64,000 bases of DNA, from the NCBI GenBank assembly GCA_045639325.1, contig JAZUCU010000022.1, positions 43,275-107,274 of the forward strand, in the 5' to 3' direction. This DNA is from RGIG8244 sp045639325. Its GTDB lineage: Bacteria; Verrucomicrobiota; Lentisphaeria; Victivallales; UBA1829. The notes under the pieces are model-generated. The model saw only the letters and a list, made by a program, of their open reading frames with translations, searched no databases and was not told where the DNA came from. Numbering within the stretch: position 1 is the stretch's first letter; every line of letters begins with the position of its first letter. Shown in pieces: positions 37,407-46,380 of this stretch. A program made the translations under genes and the position numbers.

Positions 37407-38987
37407 TTAATCCAGTTTCAGAACAAGACTGCCCTGTTCCGCAACATCAAAGACAAGCTCCTCTGCCGTCTGCTTGCTGGAACTGTGCAGGGTTACAGAA
37501 GGCGTTTTTTCAAGAACCGTAATCGTTTTTCCCCGCAATGCTTCCGGGAGCCGGATTTTCTTATTCTTCAAACTCTTGTGGCAGTCCAGATAGACAACCC
37601 ATGAATTTTCCTGCCGATGATAATAAAATGCGGTCAGGTCCGGATCCTGTGCAGGATTGAAGTAATGTTTATAGCTGATGCTCCGCAAAGTAAGACCCGG
37701 CTTATTGTTGAACAATGCGTAGGAATAGGGATACATTTTCTTGCTGGTGTAGAAGTAATAAATGGATGCGCGGTCTTTTCCTTTATTTTTCAGCGCAGTG
37801 TGTCCGGCAAAAAGTGATGTTCCGACTGCAACGCCGTATTCCCGTTTTCCATTGCCGGTCATGCGAATGAAACGGTCCGGAAGATTTGCAGGATCAACAA
37901 CATCTTTTTTTGTCATGGTGTAGGATACATTCATCGTCTTGGGCAGCGTTGCGATCCGGGAGAAATCAAAATCATAGAATTTCCCTCTGATTTTGTAATC
38001 CGGTATCCGGATCGGTTTGGTTTTCGGGATGTAAAATTCTTCCAGTTCCGCAGGCGCGAATTTCCCGCCGCCCCAGTAAAACATCTGATCCATCACAAAT
38101 ACGCTGGGGAATGAATAGTGGAACGTGCAAGTCCGCTCATTGACAATTGCCCCGTTCGGCTGAAAACGGAATTTGTTTTTGACGGTCATCACTGCCGGAA
38201 GGGAACCGTAATCTTTCAGTTTCGGGTCGGATGTCATGTGGATCATGTGCCACTTTGCAGTCAGTTCCGGATACGGTTTTCTGCCGGGATTGTTTTTGAT
38301 GTATTCGACAATACCTTCCGGCGCAAGGACGTCATGCTCAAAGCGGTGTTCCAGAAAATCGCATTTGACGACAGTTTTGTCCGGAAGCGGCGTTTTGCCG
38401 TCGATATAAAATTCATTTTTAAAGATCCGGTTCAACGGATAGCACTGAGCAAAGGCTTCTTTTGTATATTTCAACTCCACGCCGTTACGGAAAAGTTTCT
38501 GTTTTTTGAAACGGGGAAACTCCGGTGCGCCGATTATTCCGGTGGTGCTTTCCGGATGAATCATGATCTGATCGGCGGAAATCACCTGAATGATAACATA
38601 TTTCAACTTATTTTCATCTTCCAGAACTGCCCCGATATCTTTTACGGAAAAACCGGCTCCGGGAACCGTGATGAGTCGGGCAAAAGCCGATCCATGATTT
38701 CCGCTGATATAACCGTAACCTTTCGCTCCCGGGAACAGGGTCGCCGGGTATTCATCGCCGCTCTCATGCAGCCGGAGTCCACGTTTCGCCTGCCGGATAT
38801 CAGAACCGCGTTTGACCAGGTAGCAGCCTTCGTTTGCAAGACGGTAAACGCGGATCACAATGTCCAGCTCTTCTGACCAGCGGCTCTGGATCAATACTTC
38901 CCGCCCTGTGCGGTAAACCGTGATTTTCTCGGCAAAAGCGGACAGAGACACCAACAACGTTAAGCAGAATATCATGCAACGCATCAT
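37407..38987 (-). CDS. Secreted protein of unknown function beside an AraC regulator
   Basis: A 526-residue protein with signal peptide MMRCMIFCLTLLVSLSAFA. I do not recognize a family. The sequence is beta-rich throughout (KITVYRTGREVLIQSRWSEELDIVIRVYRL at the start; ISYKHYFNPAQDPDLTAFYYHRQENSWVVYLDCHKSL near the end, in part), with a DFDFSRIATLPKTMNVSYTMTKK stretch that could be the edge of a sandwich domain. The C-terminal TVTLHSSSKQTAEELVFDVAEQGSLVLKLD segment resembles the final strand of a glycoside-hydrolase accessory domain. Divergent from the araC-type gene 178 bases away, so it is the likeliest target of that regulator. Confidence 0.65.
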   Translation of the reverse strand: MMRCMIFCLTLLVSLSAFAEKITVYRTGREVLIQSRWSEELDIVIRVYRLANEGCYLVKRGSDIRQAKRGLRLHESGDEYPATLFPGAKGYGYISGNHGSAFARLITVPGAGFSVKDIGAVLEDENKLKYVIIQVISADQIMIHPESTTGIIGAPEFPRFKKQKLFRNGVELKYTKEAFAQCYPLNRIFKNEFYIDGKTPLPDKTVVKCDFLEHRFEHDVLAPEGIVEYIKNNPGRKPYPELTAKWHMIHMTSDPKLKDYGSLPAVMTVKNKFRFQPNGAIVNERTCTFHYSFPSVFVMDQMFYWGGGKFAPAELEEFYIPKTKPIRIPDYKIRGKFYDFDFSRIATLPKTMNVSYTMTKKDVVDPANLPDRFIRMTGNGKREYGVAVGTSLFAGHTALKNKGKDRASIYYFYTSKKMYPYSYALFNNKPGLTLRSISYKHYFNPAQDPDLTAFYYHRQENSWVVYLDCHKSLKNKKIRLPEALRGKTITVLEKTPSVTLHSSSKQTAEELVFDVAEQGSLVLKLD

Positions 38988-39096
38988 AATTCAACCTCGT
39001 GATTTCGATTTTGTTTTTTTCGGAAAATTATTATCCGGCTGAATCAAAACATCTTATATGTTTTTTAGTTTTTTCCGGATTCTTTAAATAATTTAC

Positions 39097-39124
39097 TTGA
39101 AAATCCAAAAAATACAAGTATTTT
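39097..39124 (+). promoter_or_regulatory. Candidate araC-type promoter containing a 16-bp palindrome
   Basis: TTGAAA (39097-39102) is 16 bases from TATTTT (39119-39124), a modest promoter match. Between and over them is AAAATACAAGTATTTT (39109-39124), seven-base perfect arms around AA, in the divergent intergenic region. It may be a binding site for the AraC protein or another regulator; AT-richness weakens the case. Confidence 0.3.
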
Positions 39125-39165
39125 ATATGATATTAAATAGACAAATAATAAAAGAATCCCGACAC

Positions 39166-40122
39166 ATGAAAAGTAAATATTATCTGCTCCGGAAAAGGAA
39201 AGATGAGCTGTTTGAAGACAGTACCTGGATTGTGAAGCATCAGATGCCCTGGTACAGTTCCGGTTTGATCTCTCTTTATGCCTGCGGGGAGTCAAAATTC
39301 CTGCCCGGTTTTCAGCAGGGGGAATATGAGTTGGGATTCTGGTCGCTGGAATATGTCTGCGAAGGACAGTATACGGTCATTGCCGAGAAGAAAAATATCA
39401 TTCAGGTGAATCCGGGGGAGGTGTTGATTCATTATCCGGGCGTTTCTTATCAGCGGATGAATAACAGCAATGTGCCCATGCGGAAGAAGGAGATTATGCT
39501 GAACAACTCTCCGATGATCTCCATTCTGTGCAACCAGTCCATATTGAACGGGCAGGATGTGATCCGCTGTACGGATCCGGCGGCGGTGGAAGCTTATTTT
39601 GACCGGATCCGAGATTTTGTTTCCAGTTCAAACGATGACGGCATGTTGGAACGTAAACTGCCGGATACCGTTTTTGCTCTGTTCATGGAAATTATTGCGC
39701 AGCAGGGGAAGAACAGTATTTACAATTCTTTTGAGGTGCAGTTGAAGCAGCTCGATGTATTTTCGCCCGATTTGACTCTGAAAAAAATGGCGGAACATTT
39801 CAAGGTCGGAGAACGTACATTGGATCGTTGGTTCAAGAAATATCTGAATCTTTCCCCATTCCAGTATGTGGTTGCCATGCGGATGCAGTATGCCTTGCAG
39901 TTGTTGAGCAGTAACAGTATGCAGATCAAGAATATCGCGGAGGAATGTGGTTACCGCAGCACCAGCTTTTTCATTAAAGAATTCAAGAAATATTTTAATG
40001 AAACGCCGCGGAATTACCGGATATCGAAAACCGACTTTGACAACCGTGATGTCTCTCTGCTGAATGGTTGGAGCCGCTTGCCGAAACCCAGAAAGTCACG
40101 CCGGAAATCAAGCAGGAAATAA
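39166..40122 (+). CDS. AraC-family transcriptional regulator
   Basis: A 318-residue regulator. The N-terminal cupin-like sensor contains LEYVCEGQYTVIAEKKNIIQ and VNPGEVLIHYPGVSYQRM. The C-terminal double helix-turn-helix (about residues 203-285) is DLTLKKMAEHFKVGERTLDRWF then IKNIAEECGYRSTSFFIKEFKK and the signature TPRNYR. ATG 39166 starts at MKSKYYLLRKRKDELF; a longer frame from 39097 passes through the promoter region. Likely activates the divergent secreted-protein gene or one of the neighbouring glycan loci; the site is not proven. Confidence 0.88.
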   Translation: MKSKYYLLRKRKDELFEDSTWIVKHQMPWYSSGLISLYACGESKFLPGFQQGEYELGFWSLEYVCEGQYTVIAEKKNIIQVNPGEVLIHYPGVSYQRMNNSNVPMRKKEIMLNNSPMISILCNQSILNGQDVIRCTDPAAVEAYFDRIRDFVSSSNDDGMLERKLPDTVFALFMEIIAQQGKNSIYNSFEVQLKQLDVFSPDLTLKKMAEHFKVGERTLDRWFKKYLNLSPFQYVVAMRMQYALQLLSSNSMQIKNIAEECGYRSTSFFIKEFKKYFNETPRNYRISKTDFDNRDVSLLNGWSRLPKPRKSRRKSSRK

Positions 40123-40163
40123 ACTGCTTTGCTGCGATCCTTTACGATTTTCGTTAAAAAAAC

Positions 40164-40192
40164 TTGACTTTATTGCATTTAGCGGTTATATT
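40164..40192 (+). promoter_or_regulatory. Strong predicted promoter of the monocistronic secreted protein
   Basis: TTGACT (40164-40169) and TATATT (40187-40192) are 17 bases apart, close to consensus. The transcription start would lie about 35 bases before the ATG, which has an AGGAGAA ribosome site. Confidence 0.7.
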
Positions 40193-40234
40193 TACAAAGT
40201 TCGATATTTAACAACAATAAATCAGGAGAAAATT

Positions 40235-41020
40235 ATGAAAAAAAGTCTCATCATGGGCGCTCTGCTCGTCGTCGCTGCTGCTTCTTATGCAGCAGACAAA
40301 GTTTATGACATTTCCACATCTGCAAACTGGTATGGCAAAGACGTTAAGGCTGGTCAGGATGCCGGTACCATCGTTGTCAGCAAACCGGTCATCATCCAGG
40401 CAAAAGCAATGATCCCTGTTGATGACAAACACACATACACATTCAGCGGTTCTGCTTATGCTCCCGCAGGCAAAGTCGGCGGCAGCACTTTCACCGGATA
40501 TTACCTGTTCGACAAGAATAAAAAGTCCATCAGCCAGACCAATGTGATTTTCCTTGCCAAATCTGAAACAGAATTGGCAGAAGCCGCAAAGAAAGGCGAC
40601 AAAACCATCAAAATCAAAGCCAATGCAAAATGGAAACCTGCCGGTCACCACTGGGTTGCTTTCAACTACGTCGATAAGGGCGTCAGCAGAGAGCTCTCCA
40701 CCAGCTCTGTCAGAGGTGTCAAACAGGAAGGTGATGTGATGACTGTCACATTTGCTTCCGGCATTCAGAAAGATTATCCCGCTGGCACAAAAGTCCGCAT
40801 CCACCATTCCGGATCCTATTACTATTCCAGCATCTTCCCTGTGAAAGCCACAGACGGCAAATTCTCAAAAACAAAAGTTCAGAAAGATTTCTGGCCGGAA
40901 ACAGCCTATATTGTTCCGATCGTTCTGACCAACTGGCTCGTCAAAGCCGGTACAGACAAAGCCAAAATTGAAACTGTGTACAAAGATCTGAAAGTCACAG
41001 TCAAAGAAATCAAAAAATAA
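40235..41020 (+). CDS. Secreted protein of unknown function, probably highly expressed
   Basis: A 261-residue protein with signal peptide MKKSLIMGALLVVAAASYAA. No family is recognized; the remainder is beta-rich and Lys-rich, with FSGSAYAPAGKVGGSTFTGYY and FNYVDKGVSRELSTSSVRG. It opens as a CBM-like fold would (VYDISTSANWYGKDVKAGQDAGTIVVS). It has its own consensus promoter, AGGAGAA ribosome site and strong terminator, and uses many C-ending codons (ATC, AAC, GTC, TTC), unlike neighbours. All this points to a high-level, stand-alone transcript, for example a structural or glycan-binding envelope protein. A longer frame from 40064 has no support. Confidence 0.7.
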   Translation: MKKSLIMGALLVVAAASYAADKVYDISTSANWYGKDVKAGQDAGTIVVSKPVIIQAKAMIPVDDKHTYTFSGSAYAPAGKVGGSTFTGYYLFDKNKKSISQTNVIFLAKSETELAEAAKKGDKTIKIKANAKWKPAGHHWVAFNYVDKGVSRELSTSSVRGVKQEGDVMTVTFASGIQKDYPAGTKVRIHHSGSYYYSSIFPVKATDGKFSKTKVQKDFWPETAYIVPIVLTNWLVKAGTDKAKIETVYKDLKVTVKEIKK

Positions 41021-41048
41021 TTCGTTAATCAATTATTTGTGATTATTC

Positions 41049-41084
41049 TCCCGGTGGGACAAACGCCCTGCCGGGATTTTTTTT
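41049..41084 (+). terminator. Rho-independent terminator after the secreted protein
   Basis: TCCCGGTGGG pairs with CCCTGCCGGGA (GC-rich stem with two wobble pairs), followed by eight T residues. Confidence 0.85.
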
Positions 41085-41150
41085 GCTCCGGTAATATTTT
41101 TATGGTGTTAAAACAGATAGGTTCCATATAGGTAATATATTTGCATGTTT

Positions 41151-41216
41151 TTGATATTTCAATACTTGCTTTGATAATACATGTATGTTATTGTATTTCA
41201 TGAACGTCTATTGTAT
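41151..41216 (+). promoter_or_regulatory. Promoter and candidate operators of the locus C regulator
   Basis: TTGATA (41151-41156) is 16 bases from GATAAT (41173-41178). A 10-bp perfect palindrome ATACATGTAT (41177-41186) touches the -10, and TATTGTAT occurs twice, at 41189-41196 and 41209-41216, exactly 20 bases (two helical turns) apart. These could be autoregulatory sites for the GntR-type protein. Confidence 0.4.
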
Positions 41217-41244
41217 ATTATTTAGCAGGAAAAGGATATCGATC

Positions 41245-42342
41245 ATGGCCAAGGTAATGAATCCCAAAATGAAAAGCCGTTTTATTGCAGCGGCATTGAA
41301 GCAGAAAATCCGGAGTCAGAAATTGCCTCCCGGTTTTCCTCTGCCGTCTGCTCATGATTTGACGGTGCAATATAAAGTCTGCATGGCAACTGCCAACCGG
41401 GCATTGGATATATTGGAAAAAGAATCGATTATTATCCGGCGGAACGGGAGCGGGAATTTTGTACAGAAAAACATTGTGCAGGGGCGCCGTCTGCTTTTGG
41501 GGATTGCCGATACCATTGAAAATGCGGATAACTATATCAAACACATTCTGCTGGATATTTTTCCGGAAACTGCGGTGGCATGTTTCAAGGCGGAAAACTG
41601 TGATTACCGCATGATTTCCTATTCCGATTTCCGGGATCAGAATGCAGAGATTTTTGCCGGGCTTGACGGCATTCTTCTTTCCACAACATTTGTGGATTCG
41701 ATTACGGAAAAATTCATTTGTTCCCTGAAAATTCCTGTGGTTCTGTACCGCTCGGAATATGAATTGGATCTGCCGTTCCCGCAAGTCATTCCGGATCATT
41801 CCATTGCCATGAATAAATTATTTGATCTTGCGGAACAGGAAAAAATCCCCGGGATCATCATCCTGCATCACGGCCATCCCAACGGTTCCGCACGCGGCAG
41901 AGTGTTTGAGTATTATGCCAAAAAACACAATTTCAGCGAGGAACAGATATGGGATATTACTATCAGTACGCCGGCGGATTTGGAACACAAGCTGCTGCCA
42001 CTTCTCCCGGAACTTTCCGGCAAATTGTTGATTACATGCAGCAGTTTGATCAATTATGATTTGATTCAGCTTTGTATTGATAACGGTCTGATTTGCGGGC
42101 GGGATTATCAATTGGTCTGTTACGATAATCTGAAAGAGAAAAATATACAGCTGCCGCCGGGTATTCCGGAAATCACATCCATCGACTATTCCCGTACGGC
42201 TGCCGCACAGACTGCGGCAAAACTGCTGATTCATTCGGTTCAAAACCCTCATACCATCGGGTGTCAAACTATAAAATTTCCGACTTCATTACGGATCAAG
42301 GAATCTGCATTTACAAACAGAAAGGAACTGATAACATTATGA
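41245..42342 (+). CDS. GntR/LacI-hybrid transcriptional regulator (locus C)
   Basis: A 365-residue regulator with an N-terminal GntR winged helix-turn-helix (about residues 10-77: LPPGFPLPSAHDLTVQYKVC, then ATANRALDILEKESIIIRRNGSG) fused to a LacI-type periplasmic-binding effector domain (RRLLLGIADTIENADNY onward). Regulators of this architecture usually respond to sugars. ATG 41245 is chosen for its AGGAAAAGGA site; an earlier ATG at 41185 lies in the promoter-operator zone. Its stop overlaps the ATG of the GH130-like gene (ATGA), so it is part of the locus C operon. Confidence 0.88.
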   Translation: MAKVMNPKMKSRFIAAALKQKIRSQKLPPGFPLPSAHDLTVQYKVCMATANRALDILEKESIIIRRNGSGNFVQKNIVQGRRLLLGIADTIENADNYIKHILLDIFPETAVACFKAENCDYRMISYSDFRDQNAEIFAGLDGILLSTTFVDSITEKFICSLKIPVVLYRSEYELDLPFPQVIPDHSIAMNKLFDLAEQEKIPGIIILHHGHPNGSARGRVFEYYAKKHNFSEEQIWDITISTPADLEHKLLPLLPELSGKLLITCSSLINYDLIQLCIDNGLICGRDYQLVCYDNLKEKNIQLPPGIPEITSIDYSRTAAAQTAAKLLIHSVQNPHTIGCQTIKFPTSLRIKESAFTNRKELITL

Positions 42343-43343
42343 TTACGTACAAGACACCGGACTTTGTGAAGAAAAGAGGCATCGTTCTTTCCAAAGAACT
42401 GGTCCCCTATGACAGTGCTTTGACTTTCAACGCAGGAATCAACCGCTGCAAAGATGGTTATGTCATGCTGTTCCGTAACGATTACGGTTTCTGCAAGCAG
42501 GATTTCGACGATTTCTATGCCGGAATTTCTGATAATACCACACCCCGCACCAATATCGGCGCCGCATTCAGTCCGGATGGCATCCATTGGCAGGTGCAGC
42601 AGGAAGCCGCATTTTCCCTCTCCGGCAATGGCATCAGCCGCTGTTATGACCCCCGGATCACAGATTTGGGCAACGGTCAATATGCAGTTTGCTTTGCGGT
42701 GGATTCGAATGCCGGGACCCGTGGCGGTATTGCGTTGACGGATGACTTTAAGGATTTTGATATCAAGACCATATCCCAGCCGGAAAACCGGAACATGGTT
42801 GTGTTTCCGGAAAAAATCAATGGGAAATATGTTCGTCTGGAACGTCCCTTCCGTTGCGGCGGAAAAAATCACGCCATCTGGATTTCCAACTCTCCGGATC
42901 TGACTTTCTGGGGCGAATCGGAAGTGCTTCTGAAGGTCGAAGATCTGCCTTATGCCAATTACAAAATCGGCCCCGGTGCGCCGCCGGTCAAAACTCCTCA
43001 CGGCTGGCTGACCCTCTTCCATACGGTGGAAAAACACGAAGAAGATTTTGATTCCTGGCAGAGAGGTTGGGTTTATGCTTATTATGCAGGCGTTATGCTG
43101 CTTGATCTGGAAAATCCCGCCAAAGTCATTGCGGTTGCTGACAAACCGTTGCTGGTTCCGGAAGAGCCGTACGAATTGAACGGTTTCCGTGGCGGCGTGA
43201 TCTTCCCCGGCGGTTGCATTGCGGAACCGGATGGAACGGTGAAGATTTATTATGGTGCGGCGGACACGGTGGAATGTCTGGCAGAAGCAAAAATCGAAGA
43301 CTTGGTCAAATTCTGTTTTAACAATAACTGTATAAAAAATTGA
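42339..43343 (+). CDS. GH130-like beta-mannoside phosphorylase (locus C)
   Basis: A 334-residue five-bladed beta-propeller enzyme of the GH130 type, which phosphorolyze beta-1,4- or beta-1,2-mannosides into mannose 1-phosphate and a shorter sugar. Motifs: CYDPRITDLGNGQYAVCF (the catalytic-Asp region), RNMVVFPEKINGKYVRLERP, YKIGPGAPPVKTPHGWLTLFH and the final KIYYGAADT. No signal peptide, so it acts in the cytosol on imported mannosides. ATG 42339 overlaps the regulator's stop; a start at 42261 would sit inside the regulator gene. Family is clear; exact linkage is not. Confidence 0.85.
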   Translation: MITYKTPDFVKKRGIVLSKELVPYDSALTFNAGINRCKDGYVMLFRNDYGFCKQDFDDFYAGISDNTTPRTNIGAAFSPDGIHWQVQQEAAFSLSGNGISRCYDPRITDLGNGQYAVCFAVDSNAGTRGGIALTDDFKDFDIKTISQPENRNMVVFPEKINGKYVRLERPFRCGGKNHAIWISNSPDLTFWGESEVLLKVEDLPYANYKIGPGAPPVKTPHGWLTLFHTVEKHEEDFDSWQRGWVYAYYAGVMLLDLENPAKVIAVADKPLLVPEEPYELNGFRGGVIFPGGCIAEPDGTVKIYYGAADTVECLAEAKIEDLVKFCFNNNCIKN

Positions 43344-43352
43344 GGTGAAAAA

Positions 43353-46300
43353 ATGAAAAAAATGTTTCTCGCATTACTTTTCGGTTGTCTTTCCGGTATG
43401 ACTCTTACCGCTCAAAATCTGATCAAAGACCCGGATATCAATAAAAAACCGTTGTCACCGGAATTCCGTATCTGTGAAGATACTTCCACAGGGACTCTGA
43501 CCCAATTTGTGGAAGAATACACCTGGAATCACTGTCTCAAACTGGAACTGAAGAAATACAGTGCACCGAAAAACGGACGCCGTGCTTATGCATTGGGCGT
43601 TCTCATGGGCGGCGATAAAAAGACACCCGGTTTTGCCGTCAATCCGGATTGTACTTATCATTTTTCCATTGAAGTCAAAGGACAGGGCAACAAGGCAATG
43701 TTCAATGTCCGCGAATACGGCAAGAAATACTATGCCAAGAAAAGACCCAGTCTGCATACGATCAAACTTCAGAAAGACTGGACCGTTTACACCGGCACAT
43801 TCAAGACTTCTCCGAAGGCGACACATGCGGCGTTGGAACTCCAATTCTGGGGCAATGATTCCTCCCCTGCCAATTTCACGGAAAAGCCGGGCGATTATAT
43901 CCTGATCGATAAGATCCGGATCCGGGAAGTGAAAAACAAACCCTCCATCTTGCAGAAAACTGTAACAAAAGCCAAAATCGATACCACCCGTGAAAAAAGT
44001 GTCATCATTGCCGGAAAAGGTGTTGCGAATGCCGTAAAAATCGCTTCGTTCAAAGATCTGCGGGAAGATAAACCGGCACGGTATCCGGCAACCGGAAAAG
44101 TTTATTATAAAGAAGATGGCTTGTATTTTGATCTTGCTTTTTCCGGCGGTGCGCCCCGGGCAAAATGTAAACAGAACGGCAACGGCGTATGGCAGGATGA
44201 TGTGGTTGAGATCTTCATCGATGCACGCCCGTGGGGCGGACGTTTCATGCAGTTTGTCACGGCGGCAGGCTCCGGACGCTGGACGGGGGATGGTGTCCGT
44301 ATGCTGCCCGACAAATACGATACCTGGAGTTCCAAAGTCACACTTCGCAAAGATGGTTGGAATGTACTTGTGCATGTTCCTTTCAAAACAATCGGTTGGA
44401 AAAAAGCCCCTGCGCCCGGTACATTATTACGGTTCAATATCTGCCGGGAACACCATGTGGCAGATCATGTAACGGCGATCGACTACAAAAGAGGCAACCG
44501 GCTTGCAGCTCATGCGCTGAAAGATAATTCCTGTTTTGCATTCCCCAATGGAATGTTTTCCGATACCGCCAACTGGGGATATCTCTTTTTCGAAAGTGTG
44601 AATCCGTATATTGATAAAGCCGTTGCGAAACTTTCCCCCTCGATCCGCAAACAGGCGGAAGCCATAGACCGGAACGCTCCCGGCAAGGCGGTCAGTATGT
44701 TGGAACAGTATATTGAACTGGACCGGATGGAAAAACTTTCCAAAGAAAAATTCATTATCACCAACATTCCGCTGACAACCGATCCTGCCATACCTTTCCT
44801 GCCGGAAGAATTGAATACACCGGTAACGAAACTCCATATCAAAGCCGCCATCAACGAACAGACCGGGGCTGTATTTGCCCTTGCCAATATGACCGGTCAG
44901 TTTGAAGAATATCAGGTTCGTTTGATCCGCGGTTGGGAAAGACTGGAAGCCTGGAACGAATTCACTATGCCTGCGCCCGGGTTGAAACAGAAAAACGGTA
45001 TTACGCTCGGACGGAAAAATTATACGCTCCGCCGTGGTGTTACTTTCCGTGACAGTAATCAATCCAATGCCGGAAGACGTTATGACATTCTGGATGAATT
45101 GACCGGTGTTTCCAGTGTTCCCGTACCGCCGAAACAGGCCGGATTGATTTTTTTGCAGTTTGATTGCCATAATCTGCAACCGGGCATTTACACCGGAAAA
45201 CTTCTGGTGACACCACTGGGCGGCGGACGTTTTGAAAAATCCCGTCATCTTCCCGGTCGGTCCGGTTATGATGTGAAAGATGATTCCAAAACAGTGGATA
45301 TCACACTGGAAGTTCTGCCCTTTGCTTTGCGTGAACCTTCCACTTTCCCACTCAATGGATTCCGGACTGCATATACGGATCATCAGTTGGATTTCATGAA
45401 AAAATATGATTATGCCATGTACATGATCACTCCCTGGCATTTCAACTGCACATTCCAAGCCGATGGTTCCATCAAGGAACGCAAACCGGCTGATTATCTG
45501 ATTCCCCATATCCGTTACATCGCACAGAATGTAAAGAATACCGGCAAGATACCCCCCGTTTTTGCCGGATACAGCTGCTACGATATCTGGAAACGGATCC
45601 ATGTGAAAAAGCAGTTCCAATACGATACCCCGGAATATTGGAAAGCATGGCGTTCCTGGCTGCAATATATGGATGATGTCATGCTTCAGAACGGTGTCCC
45701 GCGCAACCGGTATACGGTGGAAGTTTTTGACGAACCCAACCCGAAAAAATTCTCCCGTGAAGAAGTCAAAAAAGTATTCGAGGAAGCCAGAAAAGCGGTC
45801 CCGGGAATGCATTTGACCATTACAAACGGAGAACGTCATTACTACGATGATATCAACCACCTTGTGGATAACTGGATCTTCGGACAACACATATTCGGCG
45901 ATAAAAATCAGATGAAAAAGCCGGCACATTTTGCGGGCCAGAAAGGCAAGATTTCCAGTATGTATGCCTGCGGAACCAATATGCGCCAGGATCTTCAGAC
46001 CTATTGCCGGATCCTCCCCTGGAAAGCCGCTTATTCCGGATGCGATTACGTCAGTTTGTACCAATTCTTTGAACAGCTCCCCGCATTGGATTTCCGCCGC
46101 GCTCCCGAAGGCGGTGTGGCTTACGATACCGGATACAATATGGTTCCCTCCATCCGTTTGGAATTGCTGCGGACCGGTATGAATGACATCCGTTATCTCA
46201 AAGAACTGGAATTGCTTGCGAAAGGAACGGCTCATGAAAAAGCGGCTGCAGCATTCATCAAGAAAACCTTGCATGAGATTGCCGTTGTTTACCCCCATGA

Positions 46301-46367
46301 TCCGTCCTACGCTGTAAAATTCCGTGAAGAAGTAATCAAACAAATTCTTAAAATAACCAAACAATAA
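43353..46367 (+). CDS. Secreted multi-domain glycosidase-like protein, GH123/DUF4091 type (locus C)
   Basis: A 1004-residue secreted protein, signal peptide MKKMFLALLFGCLSGMTLTA. Domains: a CBM-like sandwich (about 21-197), a CBM9-like domain (about 215-400, YYKEDGLYFDLAFSGG and GVWQDDVVEIFIDARPWGG), an accessory sandwich (about 470-660), and a C-terminal barrel (about 665-1000). The barrel has the motif YTVEVFDEPNPKKF (residues about 788-801) with a D-E pair at 793-794, resembling the catalytic pair of GH123/DUF4091 enzymes (beta-N-acetylgalactosaminidase-like). It is the only clearly exported enzyme of locus C and is followed 13 bases later by the pseudopilin. Confidence 0.7.
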   Translation: MKKMFLALLFGCLSGMTLTAQNLIKDPDINKKPLSPEFRICEDTSTGTLTQFVEEYTWNHCLKLELKKYSAPKNGRRAYALGVLMGGDKKTPGFAVNPDCTYHFSIEVKGQGNKAMFNVREYGKKYYAKKRPSLHTIKLQKDWTVYTGTFKTSPKATHAALELQFWGNDSSPANFTEKPGDYILIDKIRIREVKNKPSILQKTVTKAKIDTTREKSVIIAGKGVANAVKIASFKDLREDKPARYPATGKVYYKEDGLYFDLAFSGGAPRAKCKQNGNGVWQDDVVEIFIDARPWGGRFMQFVTAAGSGRWTGDGVRMLPDKYDTWSSKVTLRKDGWNVLVHVPFKTIGWKKAPAPGTLLRFNICREHHVADHVTAIDYKRGNRLAAHALKDNSCFAFPNGMFSDTANWGYLFFESVNPYIDKAVAKLSPSIRKQAEAIDRNAPGKAVSMLEQYIELDRMEKLSKEKFIITNIPLTTDPAIPFLPEELNTPVTKLHIKAAINEQTGAVFALANMTGQFEEYQVRLIRGWERLEAWNEFTMPAPGLKQKNGITLGRKNYTLRRGVTFRDSNQSNAGRRYDILDELTGVSSVPVPPKQAGLIFLQFDCHNLQPGIYTGKLLVTPLGGGRFEKSRHLPGRSGYDVKDDSKTVDITLEVLPFALREPSTFPLNGFRTAYTDHQLDFMKKYDYAMYMITPWHFNCTFQADGSIKERKPADYLIPHIRYIAQNVKNTGKIPPVFAGYSCYDIWKRIHVKKQFQYDTPEYWKAWRSWLQYMDDVMLQNGVPRNRYTVEVFDEPNPKKFSREEVKKVFEEARKAVPGMHLTITNGERHYYDDINHLVDNWIFGQHIFGDKNQMKKPAHFAGQKGKISSMYACGTNMRQDLQTYCRILPWKAAYSGCDYVSLYQFFEQLPALDFRRAPEGGVAYDTGYNMVPSIRLELLRTGMNDIRYLKELELLAKGTAHEKAAAAFIKKTLHEIAVVYPHDPSYAVKFREEVIKQILKITKQ

Positions 46368-46380
46368 CAGGAGGCACACT

